A stretch of 21,927 nucleotides of DNA from MWH-TA3 sp044353905 (GTDB lineage Bacteria > Actinomycetota > Actinomycetes > Actinomycetales > Microbacteriaceae). Within the stretch, counting starts at the first letter, position 1; every line of letters begins with the position of its first letter. The DNA lies in the NCBI GenBank assembly GCA_044353905.1, contig JBILBA010000021.1, positions 1 to 21,927 on the forward strand, written 5' to 3'. Positions 21,479-21,927 of the stretch are shown one piece after another. The notes beneath the pieces were generated by a model. It was not told the origin of the DNA, made no database searches, and saw only the letters and a program-made list of their open reading frames with translations. Position numbers and translations under genes: made by a program.

Positions 21479-21927
21479 ATGTCCACAGCACTTCTCGTCG
21501 TCGACGTTCAAAATTGGGGATTCGCGGGGGACTGGCCCGTCCCCGATCACGAGGCGCTGCTCGAGCGCATCCGCCTACGGGTCTACGAGGCTCGTACCGC
21601 CGGGCAACTCGTTGTGTGGGTTCAGAACGACGGCGACGCCGACGAGATGGACGCTCCGGGGGAATACTTCTGGGAACTATCCCTCGAGCCGCTCGAGGGT
21701 GAACGCGTGTGGCGCAAGACGTCGAAAGACGTGTTCGAATCCAACCCGGACATGGCCGGGTGGCTCCGCGAGCAGGGCGTGACAGAACTCGAACTCGTCG
21801 GCCTTCAGTCCGAGATGTGCGTTAGGTCATCAACACTCGGCGCTCGTGATGCTGGTTTCGTAGCTCGCCTGTTACCGGGACTTCACGGAACGTACCCCGA
21901 GAGAACCCACGACGAATCAGGCCTCAC
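21479..21927 (+). CDS. cysteine hydrolase (isochorismatase-like family), 3' end outside window
   Basis: The first 149 residues of an isochorismatase-superfamily hydrolase are visible, open to the window edge with no stop. It shows ALLVVDVQN with Asp9, the catalytic lysine region VWRKTSKD (Lys80 or Lys83), and GLQSEMCVRSSTLGARDAGF with Cys114, which completes the Asp-Lys-Cys triad of this family. Members include nicotinamidases, N-carbamoylsarcosine amidases and true isochorismatases, and the substrate cannot be told from these motifs. The ATG is 7 nt after the tyrS stop, with a weak AGTAGG ribosome site, so it may be the last gene of the argH-tyrS transcript. No link to phenylacetate metabolism is implied. 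Confidence 0.85.
   Translation, partial: MSTALLVVDVQNWGFAGDWPVPDHEALLERIRLRVYEARTAGQLVVWVQNDGDADEMDAPGEYFWELSLEPLEGERVWRKTSKDVFESNPDMAGWLREQGVTELELVGLQSEMCVRSSTLGARDAGFVARLLPGLHGTYPERTHDESGL

Noticed and set aside
1..21927. Mobile elements, CRISPR arrays, toxin-antitoxin or defence genes
   Set aside because: All sizeable frames are accounted for by metabolic, translation or regulatory genes; no transposase, integrase, regularly spaced repeats or terminal inverted repeats were seen.

Overview
The window looks like a chromosomal piece of a high-GC Gram-positive bacterium (Actinomycetota, most likely Microbacteriaceae or a close relative). The reasons are: a small DUF1844 protein divergent from infC; the order pheS-pheT-arg genes-tyrS; an Ala/Glu-rich tail on IF3; frequent GTG starts; and several genes whose start codon lies exactly 6 nt after a TANNNT -10 box (leaderless promoters). 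The taxonomic call is inference from gene content and order, not from a search.

Region 1 (2-11580) is an almost self-contained phenylacetate catabolic (paa) cluster. The window opens inside paaK (phenylacetate-CoA ligase). It is followed by paaJ-paaF-paaH, which carry out the thiolase and beta-oxidation-like lower steps. A hotdog thioesterase of the EntH/YdiI/MenI type runs convergent to paaH and divergent from paaZ (ring opening and aldehyde oxidation). A TetR-family gene, probably paaR, runs convergent to paaZ and divergent from the main operon paaA-paaB-paaC-paaD-paaE-paaG-paaI. Together these genes cover every step from phenylacetate to acetyl-CoA and succinyl-CoA: activation (PaaK), ring epoxidation (PaaABCE, with PaaD for Fe-S maturation), isomerisation to the oxepin (PaaG), ring opening and oxidation (PaaZ), then PaaJ, PaaF and PaaH. 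PaaI and the second thioesterase probably release CoA from dead-end intermediates. Two related palindromic sites, one in the paaR-paaA gap and one in the thioesterase-paaZ gap, are the best candidates for a shared PaaR operator.

Region 2 (11588-13445) holds the DUF1844 gene and the translation operon infC-rpmI-rplT. infC appears to start with the non-canonical codon ATC behind a strong Shine-Dalgarno. It is preceded by a leader of about 200 nt with four small hairpins, each with a GNNA loop. A strong hairpin terminator follows rplT.

Region 3 (13455-21927) holds a SpoU-type RNA methyltransferase, pheS-pheT-argF, argH-tyrS, and the start of a cysteine-hydrolase (isochorismatase-like) gene cut by the window edge. 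Of the arginine genes usually found between pheT and tyrS in related bacteria, only argF and argH are here.

The DNA is gene-dense, with many 1-4 nt overlaps. No insertion sequence, CRISPR array, tRNA, rRNA or prophage gene was seen, and no stretch over 300 nt lacks a gene. No clearly new multi-gene system was found. The points most worth following are the shared operator, the second thioesterase at the paaZ promoter, the infC leader with its ATC start, and the reduced arginine cluster.
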